Below are positions 15,083 through 21,743 of a stretch of DNA of 21,743 nt, piece by piece. Numbering within the stretch: the first letter of the stretch is position 1; each line of letters opens with the position of its first letter. The notes beneath the pieces are model-generated. The model saw nothing but the letters and a program-made list of their open reading frames with translations, had not been told where the DNA came from and searched no databases. The position numbers were made by a program, and so were the translations under genes. The DNA comes from Bacteroidales bacterium (GTDB lineage Bacteria; Bacteroidota; Bacteroidia; Bacteroidales; UBA932), in NCBI GenBank assembly GCA_017615445.1, contig JAGAAD010000113.1:1-21743 (forward strand). The letters are read 5' to 3'.

Positions 15083-16038
15083 CATTCTATCTGTATTCAG
15101 GCGCCGGTAACACCTTCGTGGTGCTGGACGGCCGCGAAATAATAAGTGAAATGGAGGCCGAGACCCCCGAGCGGGAGCACTGCCACTGCCACGAAGAGGA
15201 AGGGCACGAGTGCGGCTGCCACCACGAAGAGGGCGAGCACCACTGCTGCCACGAAGGCGGCGCATGCTGCCATGGCGGCGGAGGCACCCCTTGGGAAAAC
15301 TATGTCCAGGACGTGTGCGGCCATTTCAAGACAGACGGAATGATGCTCCTTCTGCCTTCCAAGCACTCTGATTTCGAAATGGCGTTCTTCAACCCGGACG
15401 GCACCGGAGGCATGATGTGCGGAAACGGCGGCCGCTGTATCGTGGCCTTCGCCGACTATCTCGGCATCAAGCCCAAAGACGGTAAGACCTATCACTTCGT
15501 CGCCGGAGACGGTCCTCATACCGGAGAGATTCTCGCAGATAACGGCGAGGTCAAGACCATCCGCATCCGGATGGTGGACGTGAGCATCTTCTGCCCGGTT
15601 CTGGACGGCTGGTTCGTGGACACCGGCACCCGTCATTTCGTGAAATTCGTTCCCGAGGTGGAGGGCCTGGATATGGTCTCGGAAGGCAAGAAGTACCGCT
15701 GGGATCCAGTTTTCGCTCCCGTTGGCGCAAACGCTAATTTCGTGAAGATCGAGCCGGATCGCCTCGTCGTCCGCACCTTCGAAAAAGGCGTCGAGGGCGA
15801 AACCTTAGCCTGCGGCACCGGAATCACGGCCTCTGCGATTGCTGCCTATATGAACGGCGTGAAACCCCACGAAGAAAAAGACGGCCGCCTCATATATAAC
15901 ATCCGCGCACGCGAGGACGATCTTCGCGTCGAATTCCGCCCGGTCTTCACAGGCGGCTCTGACGGTGCCGTCCAAACCCTCGCCGGCTTCACCGAGGTCT
16001 ACCTCACCGGCCCCGCAAAGATGTTCGGGAAAGCCTAG
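15079..16038 (+). CDS. dapF: Diaminopimelate epimerase with a His/Cys-rich insertion
   Basis: DapF interconverts LL- and meso-DAP without a cofactor, using two cysteines as acid and base. The first catalytic Cys is C114 in MCGNGGRC and the second is C245 in GETLACGTG; GAGNTF lies at 8-13. The protein has 319 residues against about 270 usual. The excess is an insertion at about residues 24-72, in the loop after the first strands (VLDGRE) and before the helix leading to HFKTDGMMLL. Residues 34-65 hold 10 His and 8 Cys with many Glu and Gly, resembling metal-binding tails of HypB or SlyD. The loop usually reading FGIGADG is shortened to FKTDG, and the usual GxPH is GTRH. It overlaps the aminotransferase by 4 bp and ends in a stop codon overlapping that of the convergent gene. 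Confidence 0.94.
   Translation: MTFYLYSGAGNTFVVLDGREIISEMEAETPEREHCHCHEEEGHECGCHHEEGEHHCCHEGGACCHGGGGTPWENYVQDVCGHFKTDGMMLLLPSKHSDFEMAFFNPDGTGGMMCGNGGRCIVAFADYLGIKPKDGKTYHFVAGDGPHTGEILADNGEVKTIRIRMVDVSIFCPVLDGWFVDTGTRHFVKFVPEVEGLDMVSEGKKYRWDPVFAPVGANANFVKIEPDRLVVRTFEKGVEGETLACGTGITASAIAAYMNGVKPHEEKDGRLIYNIRAREDDLRVEFRPVFTGGSDGAVQTLAGFTEVYLTGPAKMFGKA
15181..15270 (+). repeat. Three imperfect 30-bp units inside dapF encoding the metal-ligand-rich insert
   Basis: Reading in frame, 15181-15210, 15211-15240 and 15241-15270 give CHCHEEEGHE, CGCHHEEGEH and HCCHEGGACC. Positions 3 and 4 of each unit are always Cys-His, and the first two units also share an E-E-G pattern. This suggests growth by in-frame duplication followed by drift. 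Confidence 0.5.
16035..16038. other. Shared CTAG where two convergent genes end
   Basis: The palindrome CTAG provides the dapF stop TAG (16036-16038) on the plus strand and the hydrolase stop TAG (16037-16035) on the minus strand. There is no intergenic space and no obvious hairpin with a T-run on either side, so the two operons must terminate inside each other's coding sequence or overlap as antisense transcripts. Confidence 0.85.
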
Positions 16039-16856
16039 AGATTCTCGTCGATGAAAGCCGCGGTGACGGTGGCGGGGAGAGCGTAATTCTCCGGGAAGCA
16101 GTGAGTCAGGCCGGGGAGTTCCACATACATGCAATCCTGAAGATACTCGGGGTATTTCTTTGAATCCCTGAAGAGATTGGGCATGTCTGCATCACCCTGG
16201 ACTATCAGAATCGGGCCCTCGAACGCGGCTGTGCGGGCATAGACGTCGATGTCGCGCGCGGCGCGGAAGTATTCCTTGCCGAACCAATGGCCCCAGAAAA
16301 AGGTGGAATCGCCCAGCTCCTCAACCGAGGCCGGCTCACCGAAAAACAAGCCGTTCACTGCATCCACATGGATGCAGGCGGCCGGGGCGAGCAGGACGGC
16401 GCACTTGATCTTGTCCGCGCCCATATCCCCGGCGAACACTCCGGCCACGAAGCCGCCCTGCGAGTGCCCGGCCACCGCGATGCGGTCGCGGTCCACCCAC
16501 GGCAGCCCTGCGACATAGTCGTAGATGCAGTGCAGGTCCTCGAGTTCGTTCGCTATCGTCATCCCGCTGAAGGGGCCGTCGCTCTCGCCGTGGCCGTTGA
16601 AATCGAAACGGACGGTCGCATAGCCGTGGGCCAGCAGCGAATCGTTCACCGCCATATTGTGGTTCTCCGAACGCCAGCCGGTGAGGCCGTGGCAGATTAT
16701 CACCACGGGCGCTTTGCGGCCGCGGACAGCCGGGCGCTGGATGTCGCCGACCAGTTTGCCGACCGAACCGTCTATCGTGACGGTCTCTTCAAGGGCGGGG
16801 AGAGAACAAGATGCGGCGAGCACGCAGGCCGCGAGCACAGCTAAATACCGTTTCAT
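16035..16856 (-). CDS. Alpha/beta hydrolase, probable exported lipoprotein
   Basis: A 273-residue alpha/beta hydrolase. The start at 16856 is chosen over the upstream ATG at 16889 because it gives an ATGA overlap with the gene before it and a clean signal peptide: MKR, a hydrophobic stretch, then AAS-C17, a fair lipobox. The oxyanion region is ICHGLTG (54-60), the nucleophile S132 sits in AGHSQGG, the acid is probably in VQGDADMP, and the catalytic His is H252 in LTHCF. FDFNGHGESDG is typical of the dienelactone hydrolase/acyl esterase type. The substrate is unknown. It is the last gene of the aspS-murB-murA-DUF456 row, so an envelope ester substrate is conceivable, but that is a guess. Confidence 0.85.
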   Translation of the reverse strand: MKRYLAVLAACVLAASCSLPALEETVTIDGSVGKLVGDIQRPAVRGRKAPVVIICHGLTGWRSENHNMAVNDSLLAHGYATVRFDFNGHGESDGPFSGMTIANELEDLHCIYDYVAGLPWVDRDRIAVAGHSQGGFVAGVFAGDMGADKIKCAVLLAPAACIHVDAVNGLFFGEPASVEELGDSTFFWGHWFGKEYFRAARDIDVYARTAAFEGPILIVQGDADMPNLFRDSKKYPEYLQDCMYVELPGLTHCFPENYALPATVTAAFIDENL

Positions 16857-17329
16857 ATAATGTGAATGATTATTACCAGGAAAATCCAACCGCAGAGGAT
16901 GAGCTTCAGGCCGGTGGTGACGATGAAACCGAAAAACGCGCCTATCGAGGCCTTGAAAGACTCCCAGATGCCGCGGTTTTCCACCACCAACTCGCCTATG
17001 AACGCGCCGAGGATGCTGCCCATAATCATTCCTACCGGGGTGAGGAACATTCCGGCGAAAAGGCCGATTATGGCGCCCCAGGACGCGGCCTTATGCCCGC
17101 CGAGTGCGCTCGTCATTTTCGGGGGGAGGATGTAATCCAGCACCGTTATCACGGTCGCGGCCACCAGGAACGCGATCAGAGCGCCTGTCGAAACCGGATC
17201 CGGCAGCTTAGCCAGATACAGCAGAAACAGACCGATCCAGCTGAGGGGCGGGCCGGGAATACCGGGCACAATACTGCCCATGATGCCGACTATCGCGAAG
17301 ACGACGGCGAATATCTCCAATGCTATCAT
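16853..17329 (-). CDS. DUF456 family membrane protein
   Basis: A 158-residue, very hydrophobic protein of the DUF456 family; its function is not known. About four to five membrane segments can be seen: 1-22, 28-41, 47-67, 82-108 and 130-158. Conserved glycine/proline-rich pieces are GIMGSIVPGIPGPPLSWIGL near the start and WGAIIGLFAGMF then GSILGAFIGELV in the middle, the latter with glycine-zipper spacing. It overlaps murA by ATGA upstream and the hydrolase by ATGA downstream, so it is probably translated with the cell-wall genes. Whether it acts in envelope assembly is open. Confidence 0.85.
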   Translation of the reverse strand: MIALEIFAVVFAIVGIMGSIVPGIPGPPLSWIGLFLLYLAKLPDPVSTGALIAFLVAATVITVLDYILPPKMTSALGGHKAASWGAIIGLFAGMFLTPVGMIMGSILGAFIGELVVENRGIWESFKASIGAFFGFIVTTGLKLILCGWIFLVIIIHII

Positions 17330-18633
17330 TTTCTCTTGATGTTGGCTCCAAGCGCGTTCAGGCGCTCGTCGATTGCTTCGTAACCGCGGTCGATCTGCTC
17401 GATGTTCTCGATCTCGGACGTGCCCTTTGCGGACAGAGCGGCAAGGAGCATGGCGATACCGGCACGGATATCGGGCGAAGTCATGCGACCGGCGCGGAGG
17501 GGGAAGTTGTGGTCGTGGCCGATCACCACAGCGCGGTGCGGATCACACAAAATAATCTGCGCGCCCATGTCGATCAGCTTATCGGTGAAGAACAGGCGGC
17601 TCTCGAACATCTTCTGGTGGATGAGCACCGAGCCCTTGCACTGGGTCGCGACCACCAGCATCACGGACAGGAGGTCCGGGGTGAGTCCCGGCCACGGCGC
17701 GTCGGCGATGGTCATAATCGAGCCGTCTATGAACGAATCGATGACGTAGGATTCCTGCGCGGGGATGTAGATATCGTCGCCCCTCTGCTCGAGCTTGACG
17801 CCCAGGCGGCGGAAGCTTTCCGGAATGATGCCGAGCTCGTCATAATGGACGTTCTTGATCGTGAGCGAGCTGCGGGTGATGGCGGCCAGGCCTATGAACG
17901 AGCCGACTTCGATCATGTCCGGCAGTATCACGTGGGACGTGCCGCCGAGCTTCTCCACACCGTGGATGGTGATTAGGTTCGAGCCAATTCCCTCTATGCG
18001 GGCGCCCATCCCCACCAGCATCTTGCTGAGCTGCTGGACATAGGGTTCGCAGGCGGCGTTGTAGATGGTGGTCGTGCCCTTCGCGAGGGTGGCGGCCATC
18101 ACTATGTTCGCCGTACCGGTCACGGACGCCTCGTCAAGCAGCATGTAGCTGCCGCTCAGGCCCTTGGGGGCCGTGAGATGATAGGCCTTCACGGCCGAGT
18201 CGTAGACATATGACGCGCCGAGCTTCACGAAGCCCTCGATGTGAGTGTCTATCCTGCGGCGGCCGATCTTGTCTCCGCCGGGCTTCGGGAAGTAGGCCTC
18301 GCCGTAGCGGGCGAGCAGCGGTCCGGAAATCATCACGGAGCCGCGCAGAGCCGCGCACTTCTTGACGAACTCCTGGCTGCGGATGTACTCCAGGTCTATG
18401 CTGGCGGCTTTGAAGGTGTAGTCGCCTTTGGCGTGGCGCGTGACCTCCACTCCCATCCCCTTCAAGAGGTCGATGAGATTGAGGGTATCCAGGATTTCCG
18501 GCACGTTGGACATCCTGACGGGCTCGGCTGTGAGAAGCACCGCGCTGAGCACCTCGAGCGCTTCGTTTTTAGCTCCCTGGGGTGTGATCGAGCCGCTGAG
18601 CTTGCGGCCTCCTTCGATTATGAACGAACTCAT
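17326..18633 (-). CDS. murA: UDP-N-acetylglucosamine 1-carboxyvinyltransferase with Asp at the catalytic Cys position
   Basis: MurA transfers enolpyruvate from PEP to UDP-GlcNAc, the first committed step of peptidoglycan synthesis. The 435-residue protein has the catalytic K22-N23 in GAKNEAL, the ALRGSVMISGPLLARYG segment, ADAPWPGLTPD with the general-base Asp, and PDIRAGIAM with the late Arg. The loop that carries Cys115 in E. coli (PGGCAIG) reads PGGD121KIGRRR here. Cys-to-Asp at this place is known from Mycobacterium and Chlamydia MurA and prevents covalent inactivation by fosfomycin while keeping activity. The gene follows murB by 12 bp. Confidence 0.96.
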   Translation of the reverse strand: MSSFIIEGGRKLSGSITPQGAKNEALEVLSAVLLTAEPVRMSNVPEILDTLNLIDLLKGMGVEVTRHAKGDYTFKAASIDLEYIRSQEFVKKCAALRGSVMISGPLLARYGEAYFPKPGGDKIGRRRIDTHIEGFVKLGASYVYDSAVKAYHLTAPKGLSGSYMLLDEASVTGTANIVMAATLAKGTTTIYNAACEPYVQQLSKMLVGMGARIEGIGSNLITIHGVEKLGGTSHVILPDMIEVGSFIGLAAITRSSLTIKNVHYDELGIIPESFRRLGVKLEQRGDDIYIPAQESYVIDSFIDGSIMTIADAPWPGLTPDLLSVMLVVATQCKGSVLIHQKMFESRLFFTDKLIDMGAQIILCDPHRAVVIGHDHNFPLRAGRMTSPDIRAGIAMLLAALSAKGTSEIENIEQIDRGYEAIDERLNALGANIKRK

Positions 18634-18645
18634 TATAGCGTGTGG

Positions 18646-19659
18646 TTAGATGTGTTCTACTTCGGGGTGGAGTTCAACTCCGAACTTTGCGCGCACGGCG
18701 TCGATTACTTCCTGCTCTAGCGCGACTATCTCCTCCGGCGCGGCCTCGCCGCTGGCGTTCACTATCACGAGCGGCTGCTTTTCGTAGACAGCGGCCCCGC
18801 CGCGCCGCACGCCCTTGAAGCCGCACTGCTCGATCATCCATGCCGCCGGCACCTTCACGAAGCCGCCTTCGAGAATGAAGTGCGGCACCGTGTCATAGCC
18901 GGCTGCAATCTGCGCGAACTGCGCCGCGCTCACGACCGGATTTTTGAAGAAGCTGCCGGCGCTGCCGATCTCTTCCGGATCCGGGAGTTTCTCGCGGCGT
19001 ATGCGGATTATCTCCTCGCGCACCTCGAGCGGGCTGGCAGGCTGGCGGCCGTCGAATATCTTTTTCAGCGCGCCGTATTCAATCTTCGGGGCAGGGACGC
19101 GGCTGAGCGAAAACAGCACGCCGGTGATTATGTAGCGGCCCTTGAACTCGGGGTCTTTGAACAGCGAGTCGCGGTAGCCGTAGCGAAGCTCGTGGACTTT
19201 GAAGGCCGTTTTGTCGCGGGTCTGCAGGTCGAAGCAGGTGACGCCGGCGATTATGTCCTTCGCCTCCACTCCGTAGGCGCCGATGTTCTGCACCGCAGCC
19301 GCGCCCACCGTGCCGGGAATCAGCGAGAGATTCTCCATCCCCCACATCCCGTCCGCGCAGGTCTTGGCCACCAGATCGTCCCATTTCACGCCCGAGCCCA
19401 CGGCGAGCGGCACCTTGTCCGCGCCGGCATCGAAGTACTTTATGTAGTCTATGCAGGAACGCAGGACCGTGCCTTCGAAGTCTTTGGTGAAAAGCAGGTT
19501 CGAGCCCTCGCCTATGCTCATTATCGGCTGAGGCAGAGAGTCGAAATCCAGCGATTTAAGGTCCTCGATGGTGTCGTACTCGATATAGCAGGCGCAGGAC
19601 ACCTTCATGCGGAAAGTGTTCTGCGCGCTGAGATCGTGATGGTCGGACCTTCGAATCAT
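18646..19659 (-). CDS. murB: UDP-N-acetylenolpyruvoylglucosamine reductase
   Basis: MurB uses FAD and NADPH to reduce the MurA product to UDP-MurNAc. The 337-residue protein has the FAD-binding segments IGEGSNLLF (49-57) and IPGTVGAAAVQNIGAYG (114-130). The type I motif YGYRDSLFK is at 160-168 with R163, the catalytic serine is S236 in AGSFFKNP, and the C-terminal HPEVEHI supplies the late Glu. The start is supported by the N-terminal LSAQNTF, the normal beginning of the family. It lies 7 bp after aspS and 12 bp before murA, so two successive cytoplasmic enzymes of one pathway are encoded side by side. Confidence 0.96.
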   Translation of the reverse strand: MIRRSDHHDLSAQNTFRMKVSCACYIEYDTIEDLKSLDFDSLPQPIMSIGEGSNLLFTKDFEGTVLRSCIDYIKYFDAGADKVPLAVGSGVKWDDLVAKTCADGMWGMENLSLIPGTVGAAAVQNIGAYGVEAKDIIAGVTCFDLQTRDKTAFKVHELRYGYRDSLFKDPEFKGRYIITGVLFSLSRVPAPKIEYGALKKIFDGRQPASPLEVREEIIRIRREKLPDPEEIGSAGSFFKNPVVSAAQFAQIAAGYDTVPHFILEGGFVKVPAAWMIEQCGFKGVRRGGAAVYEKQPLVIVNASGEAAPEEIVALEQEVIDAVRAKFGVELHPEVEHI

Positions 19660-19666
19660 TAGGGGG

Positions 19667-21433
19667 CTATTCTTTTACCGTGCTGGCGAGGAAAAGCTCG
19701 TCCATCTGCACCTGGTCTATCTTGCTCGGGGAATCGATCATGACGTCGCGGCCCTGGTTGTTCTTCGGGAACGCGATGTAGTCCCTGATGGTCTCCTGTC
19801 CGCCGAAGAGGGCGCAGACGCGGTCAAAGCCGAACGCCAGTCCTCCGTGGGGCGGGGCGCCGTACTGGAAAGCGTGGATGATGAAGCCGAACTTGTACTC
19901 CGCTTCTTCAGGGCCGATGCCGAGCACCTCGAACATACGCTTCTGCATGTCAGCGTTGTGGATCCTGATGCTGCCGCCGCCGAGCTCGGAGCCGTTCAGC
20001 ACAAAGTCATAGGCGTTCGCGCACACACGCTCGAGGTCCTCCTTCTTGTCCGAGTAGAACCACTTCTCGTGCTCGGGCTTGGGGGCAGTGAACGGGTGGT
20101 GCATGGCGTAGAAGCGGCCGTCCTCCTCGCTCCATTCGAGCAGAGGGAAGTCCACGATCCACAGCGGAGCGAAGACGTGAGGGTCACGCAGGCCGAGGCG
20201 GTTGCCCATCTCGATACGCAGCACGCCGAGCTGGGTCTGGGTCTTGCGCTTCGGGCCGCAGAGCACGAGGATGAGGTCCCCGGTCTTCGCCTCGAGGGCG
20301 TCGGCCACTTTCTGAAGCTGCTCGGGGGTGTAGAACTTGTCCACGCTGGACTTGATTGTTCCGTCCGGGTTGAGCTTGATGTAGACCAGGCCCTTCGCAC
20401 CCACCTGCGGGCGCTTGACCCACTCGGTGAGTTCGTCCAGCTGCTTGCGGGTGTACTCCGCGCAGCCCTGGACATTGATGGCGCCCACATATTCAGCGCT
20501 ATCGAAGACGGAGAAACCGCAGCCCTTCACGAGCTCGCTGATTTCGTGGATCTTCATGCCGAAGCGGATGTCCGGCTTGTCCGAGCCGTAATTGTCCATG
20601 GCGTCGTACCAGCTCATGCGCGGCAGCGGGTTGGGAATGTCCACGCCCACTGCGTTCTTGAACATGGCGCGCATCATGCCCTCGAAGGTCTTCAGCACGT
20701 CCTCCTGCTCCACGAAAGCCATCTCGCAGTCTATCTGTGTGAACTCGGGCTGACGGTCCGCACGAAGGTCTTCGTCGCGGAAGCAGCGCACGATCTGGAA
20801 GTAGCGGTCATAGCCGGCGACCATCAGCAGCTGCTTGAAGGTCTGCGGGCTCTGCGGGAGAGCGTAGAACTGACCGGGGTTCATGCGGGAAGGCACCACG
20901 AAGTCGCGGGCTCCTTCCGGGGTGCTCTTGATGAGATACGGGGTCTCGATCTCCATGAAGCCCTCGCCGTCCAGGTAAGTCCTGATCTCCTGCGCAAGGC
21001 GATGGCGGAGAGCCAGGGCGCGCTGGAGCGGCGGCCTGCGGAGATCCAGATACCTGTACTTGGCGCGCAGGTCCTCTCCGCCGTCGCTGTTCTCCTCGAT
21101 GGTGAAGGGAGGGGTAACAGACTTGTTGAGTATGTTGATGCTCTCGACTTTAATCTCGATTTCGCCGGTGGGAATCTTCGGGTTCTTACTCTGACGCTCA
21201 AGCACTTCGCCCTTGACCTGAATGACGAATTCACGGCCGAGCGACTCGGCAAGCTCTGCGAGTTCGGGGGCGGCTCCTGCGTCCACCACGAGCTGGGTGA
21301 TTCCATAACGGTCGCGGAGGTCTATGAAGGTCATGCCTCCGAGTTTGCGGGATTTCTGAACCCATCCCGCGAGGGTCACTTTTTTACCTTTGTCGGAGAG
21401 CCTGAGCTCGCCGCAAGTGTTGGAACGATACAT
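19667..21433 (-). CDS. aspS: Aspartyl-tRNA synthetase
   Basis: AspRS charges tRNA-Asp. The 588-residue class IIb enzyme is of normal bacterial length. The N-terminal OB-fold covers about 1-110, starting [11 protein letters not shown]. The [11 protein letters not shown] segment (194-204) and motif 2 [16 protein letters not shown] (218-233) follow, then the bacterial GAD insertion domain (about 290-420), and motif 3 GGLAFGFDR near 530-538. Leu at position 31 in RKLGG, where non-discriminating enzymes tend to have His, hints at a tRNA-Asp-specific enzyme; this is weak evidence. It is the first gene of the minus-strand row, with a Bacteroidota -7 element 27 nt before its ATG. Confidence 0.97.
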   Translation of the reverse strand: MYRSNTCGELRLSDKGKKVTLAGWVQKSRKLGGMTFIDLRDRYGITQLVVDAGAAPELAELAESLGREFVIQVKGEVLERQSKNPKIPTGEIEIKVESINILNKSVTPPFTIEENSDGGEDLRAKYRYLDLRRPPLQRALALRHRLAQEIRTYLDGEGFMEIETPYLIKSTPEGARDFVVPSRMNPGQFYALPQSPQTFKQLLMVAGYDRYFQIVRCFRDEDLRADRQPEFTQIDCEMAFVEQEDVLKTFEGMMRAMFKNAVGVDIPNPLPRMSWYDAMDNYGSDKPDIRFGMKIHEISELVKGCGFSVFDSAEYVGAINVQGCAEYTRKQLDELTEWVKRPQVGAKGLVYIKLNPDGTIKSSVDKFYTPEQLQKVADALEAKTGDLILVLCGPKRKTQTQLGVLRIEMGNRLGLRDPHVFAPLWIVDFPLLEWSEEDGRFYAMHHPFTAPKPEHEKWFYSDKKEDLERVCANAYDFVLNGSELGGGSIRIHNADMQKRMFEVLGIGPEEAEYKFGFIIHAFQYGAPPHGGLAFGFDRVCALFGGQETIRDYIAFPKNNQGRDVMIDSPSKIDQVQMDELFLASTVKE

Positions 21434-21460
21434 ATATTATATAGTTGTTTTTCGGCAGCC

Positions 21461-21491
21461 CAAATTTAGCATTTTTTCGCTAAATTGGCAG
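21461..21491 (-). promoter_or_regulatory. Probable promoter for the aspS-murB-murA operon
   Basis: The minus strand has a perfect -7 element TAAATTTG (21468-21461) and an approximate -33 element TCTG (21492-21489) with a 20-nt spacer. The predicted leader before the aspS ATG is about 23 nt, is A/T-rich and has no Shine-Dalgarno. Confidence 0.55.
21463..21486. repeat. 8-bp inverted repeat between divergent genes
   Basis: AATTTAGC (21463-21470) and GCTAAATT (21479-21486) are perfect inverted copies separated by 8 nt. Each arm contains a -7-like element, TAAATTTG for aspS and TAAATTGG (21481-21488) for the plus-strand gene. It may simply be two facing promoter cores or an operator. Confidence 0.5.
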
Positions 21492-21496
21492 AAGTT

Positions 21497-21743
21497 ATGG
21501 CGAAGAAGAAATCCAAAAAGAGGCAAAAACCGTCGAAGGCGGCGATAATAATTGTGATAGTGCTCGTCGTCGCGGCTGTGGTGTATCTCTATGCCGTGCC
21601 GCGGGAGAAGTGGCCGGAGCAGGTGCGCGCCGAGGTGGAGCGCGTGGAGAGCGAATGGGGCGTGAAGATCGGCAAGCAGGCGGAGGCCACGGTCCAGGCG
21701 GGCGAAGCAACCGGCGCGGTCGCTGCGGTTCAGCCCGAGCCTG
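21497..21743 (+). CDS. Single-pass membrane protein, N-terminal part only (runs off the right edge)
   Basis: From the ATG at 21497 the frame stays open for 82 codons to the window edge. The start is very basic (MAKKKSKKRQKPSKA), followed by one strongly hydrophobic segment (about 16-35, IIIVIVLVVAAVVYLYAV), then a charged, Glu-rich region and an Ala/Gly/Gln-rich stretch. This fits an inner-membrane anchor with an exported linker. Function cannot be assigned from this fragment; Bacteroidota secreted nucleases, amidases and SPOR-type proteins can start this way. It is divergent from aspS with a 63-bp gap. Confidence 0.65.
   Translation, partial: MAKKKSKKRQKPSKAAIIIVIVLVVAAVVYLYAVPREKWPEQVRAEVERVESEWGVKIGKQAEATVQAGEATGAVAAVQPEP

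Noticed and set aside
15181..15270. 30-bp repeats considered as a CRISPR-like or minisatellite array
   Set aside because: The units are adjacent without spacers, imperfect, and in frame within dapF, so a protein-level repeat explains them.
16073..16100. Hairpin GGAGA/TCTCC after dapF considered as a terminator
   Set aside because: The stem is only 5 bp, there is no following T-run, and it lies within the hydrolase coding sequence.
16857..16889. Longer start for the lipoprotein hydrolase at 16889
   Set aside because: It would put 11 polar residues before the signal peptide and enlarge the overlap with the DUF456 gene; the start at 16856 gives an ATGA overlap.
19847..21469. 540-codon open frame on the plus strand opposite aspS
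   Set aside because: Shadow of aspS; its protein is a Leu/His/Val-rich composition typical of antisense reading, with no motifs.

Overview
The window is chromosomal core sequence from a member of the Bacteroidota, most likely a high-GC gut or host-associated Bacteroidales. This rests on the protein styles (AspS, MurA, DapB and the S10-cluster proteins), on promoter-like elements of the TTG-N19-TAnnTTTG type with no E. coli-style -10 box, and on mostly absent Shine-Dalgarno sequences. No tRNA, rRNA, CRISPR array, insertion sequence or prophage is visible. Coding density is extreme: nearly all gaps are under 15 bp and many genes overlap by an ATGA tetranucleotide.

Layout. (1) Positions 1-2677, minus strand: the front of an S10-type ribosomal protein operon, rplC-rplD-rplW-rplB-rpsS, running off the left edge. 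The usual first gene rpsJ is missing, and a good Bacteroidota promoter lies directly upstream of rplC. (2) Positions 2793-16038, plus strand: twelve tightly packed genes. They encode a beta-lactamase-fold serine hydrolase, the c-di-AMP synthase CdaA, MutS2, a YraN-family protein, mannose-1-phosphate guanylyltransferase, a compact aspartokinase/homoserine dehydrogenase, and then a diaminopimelate (DAP) cluster: M20 deacylase, DapB, DapA, DapD, aminotransferase, DapF. (3) Positions 16035-21433, minus strand: aspS-murB-murA-DUF456-lipoprotein hydrolase, converging on the plus operon with overlapping stop codons. (4) Positions 21497 to the end, plus strand: the start of a single-pass membrane protein of unknown function.

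How the genes fit together. Aspartokinase feeds aspartate into the DAP branch. DapA, DapB, DapD, the aminotransferase (DapC role), the M20 enzyme (DapE role) and DapF would then carry aspartate semialdehyde to meso-DAP by the succinylase route. Only asd and lysA are not present. MurA and MurB on the facing operon make UDP-MurNAc, so the window gathers much of the soluble peptidoglycan precursor supply, next to c-di-AMP synthesis, which is linked to envelope homeostasis in other bacteria.

Most unusual point: DapF carries an insertion of about 48 residues with 10 His and 8 Cys packed into residues 34-65, built from three imperfect 30-bp units, which looks like a metal-binding module placed inside a cysteine-dependent racemase. 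Other points of note are the shortened regulatory region of the aspartokinase/homoserine dehydrogenase, MurA with Asp in place of the catalytic Cys (expected fosfomycin insensitivity), a CdaA with RHK instead of RHR, and -7 promoter elements that nearly touch start codons, suggesting leaderless transcripts.
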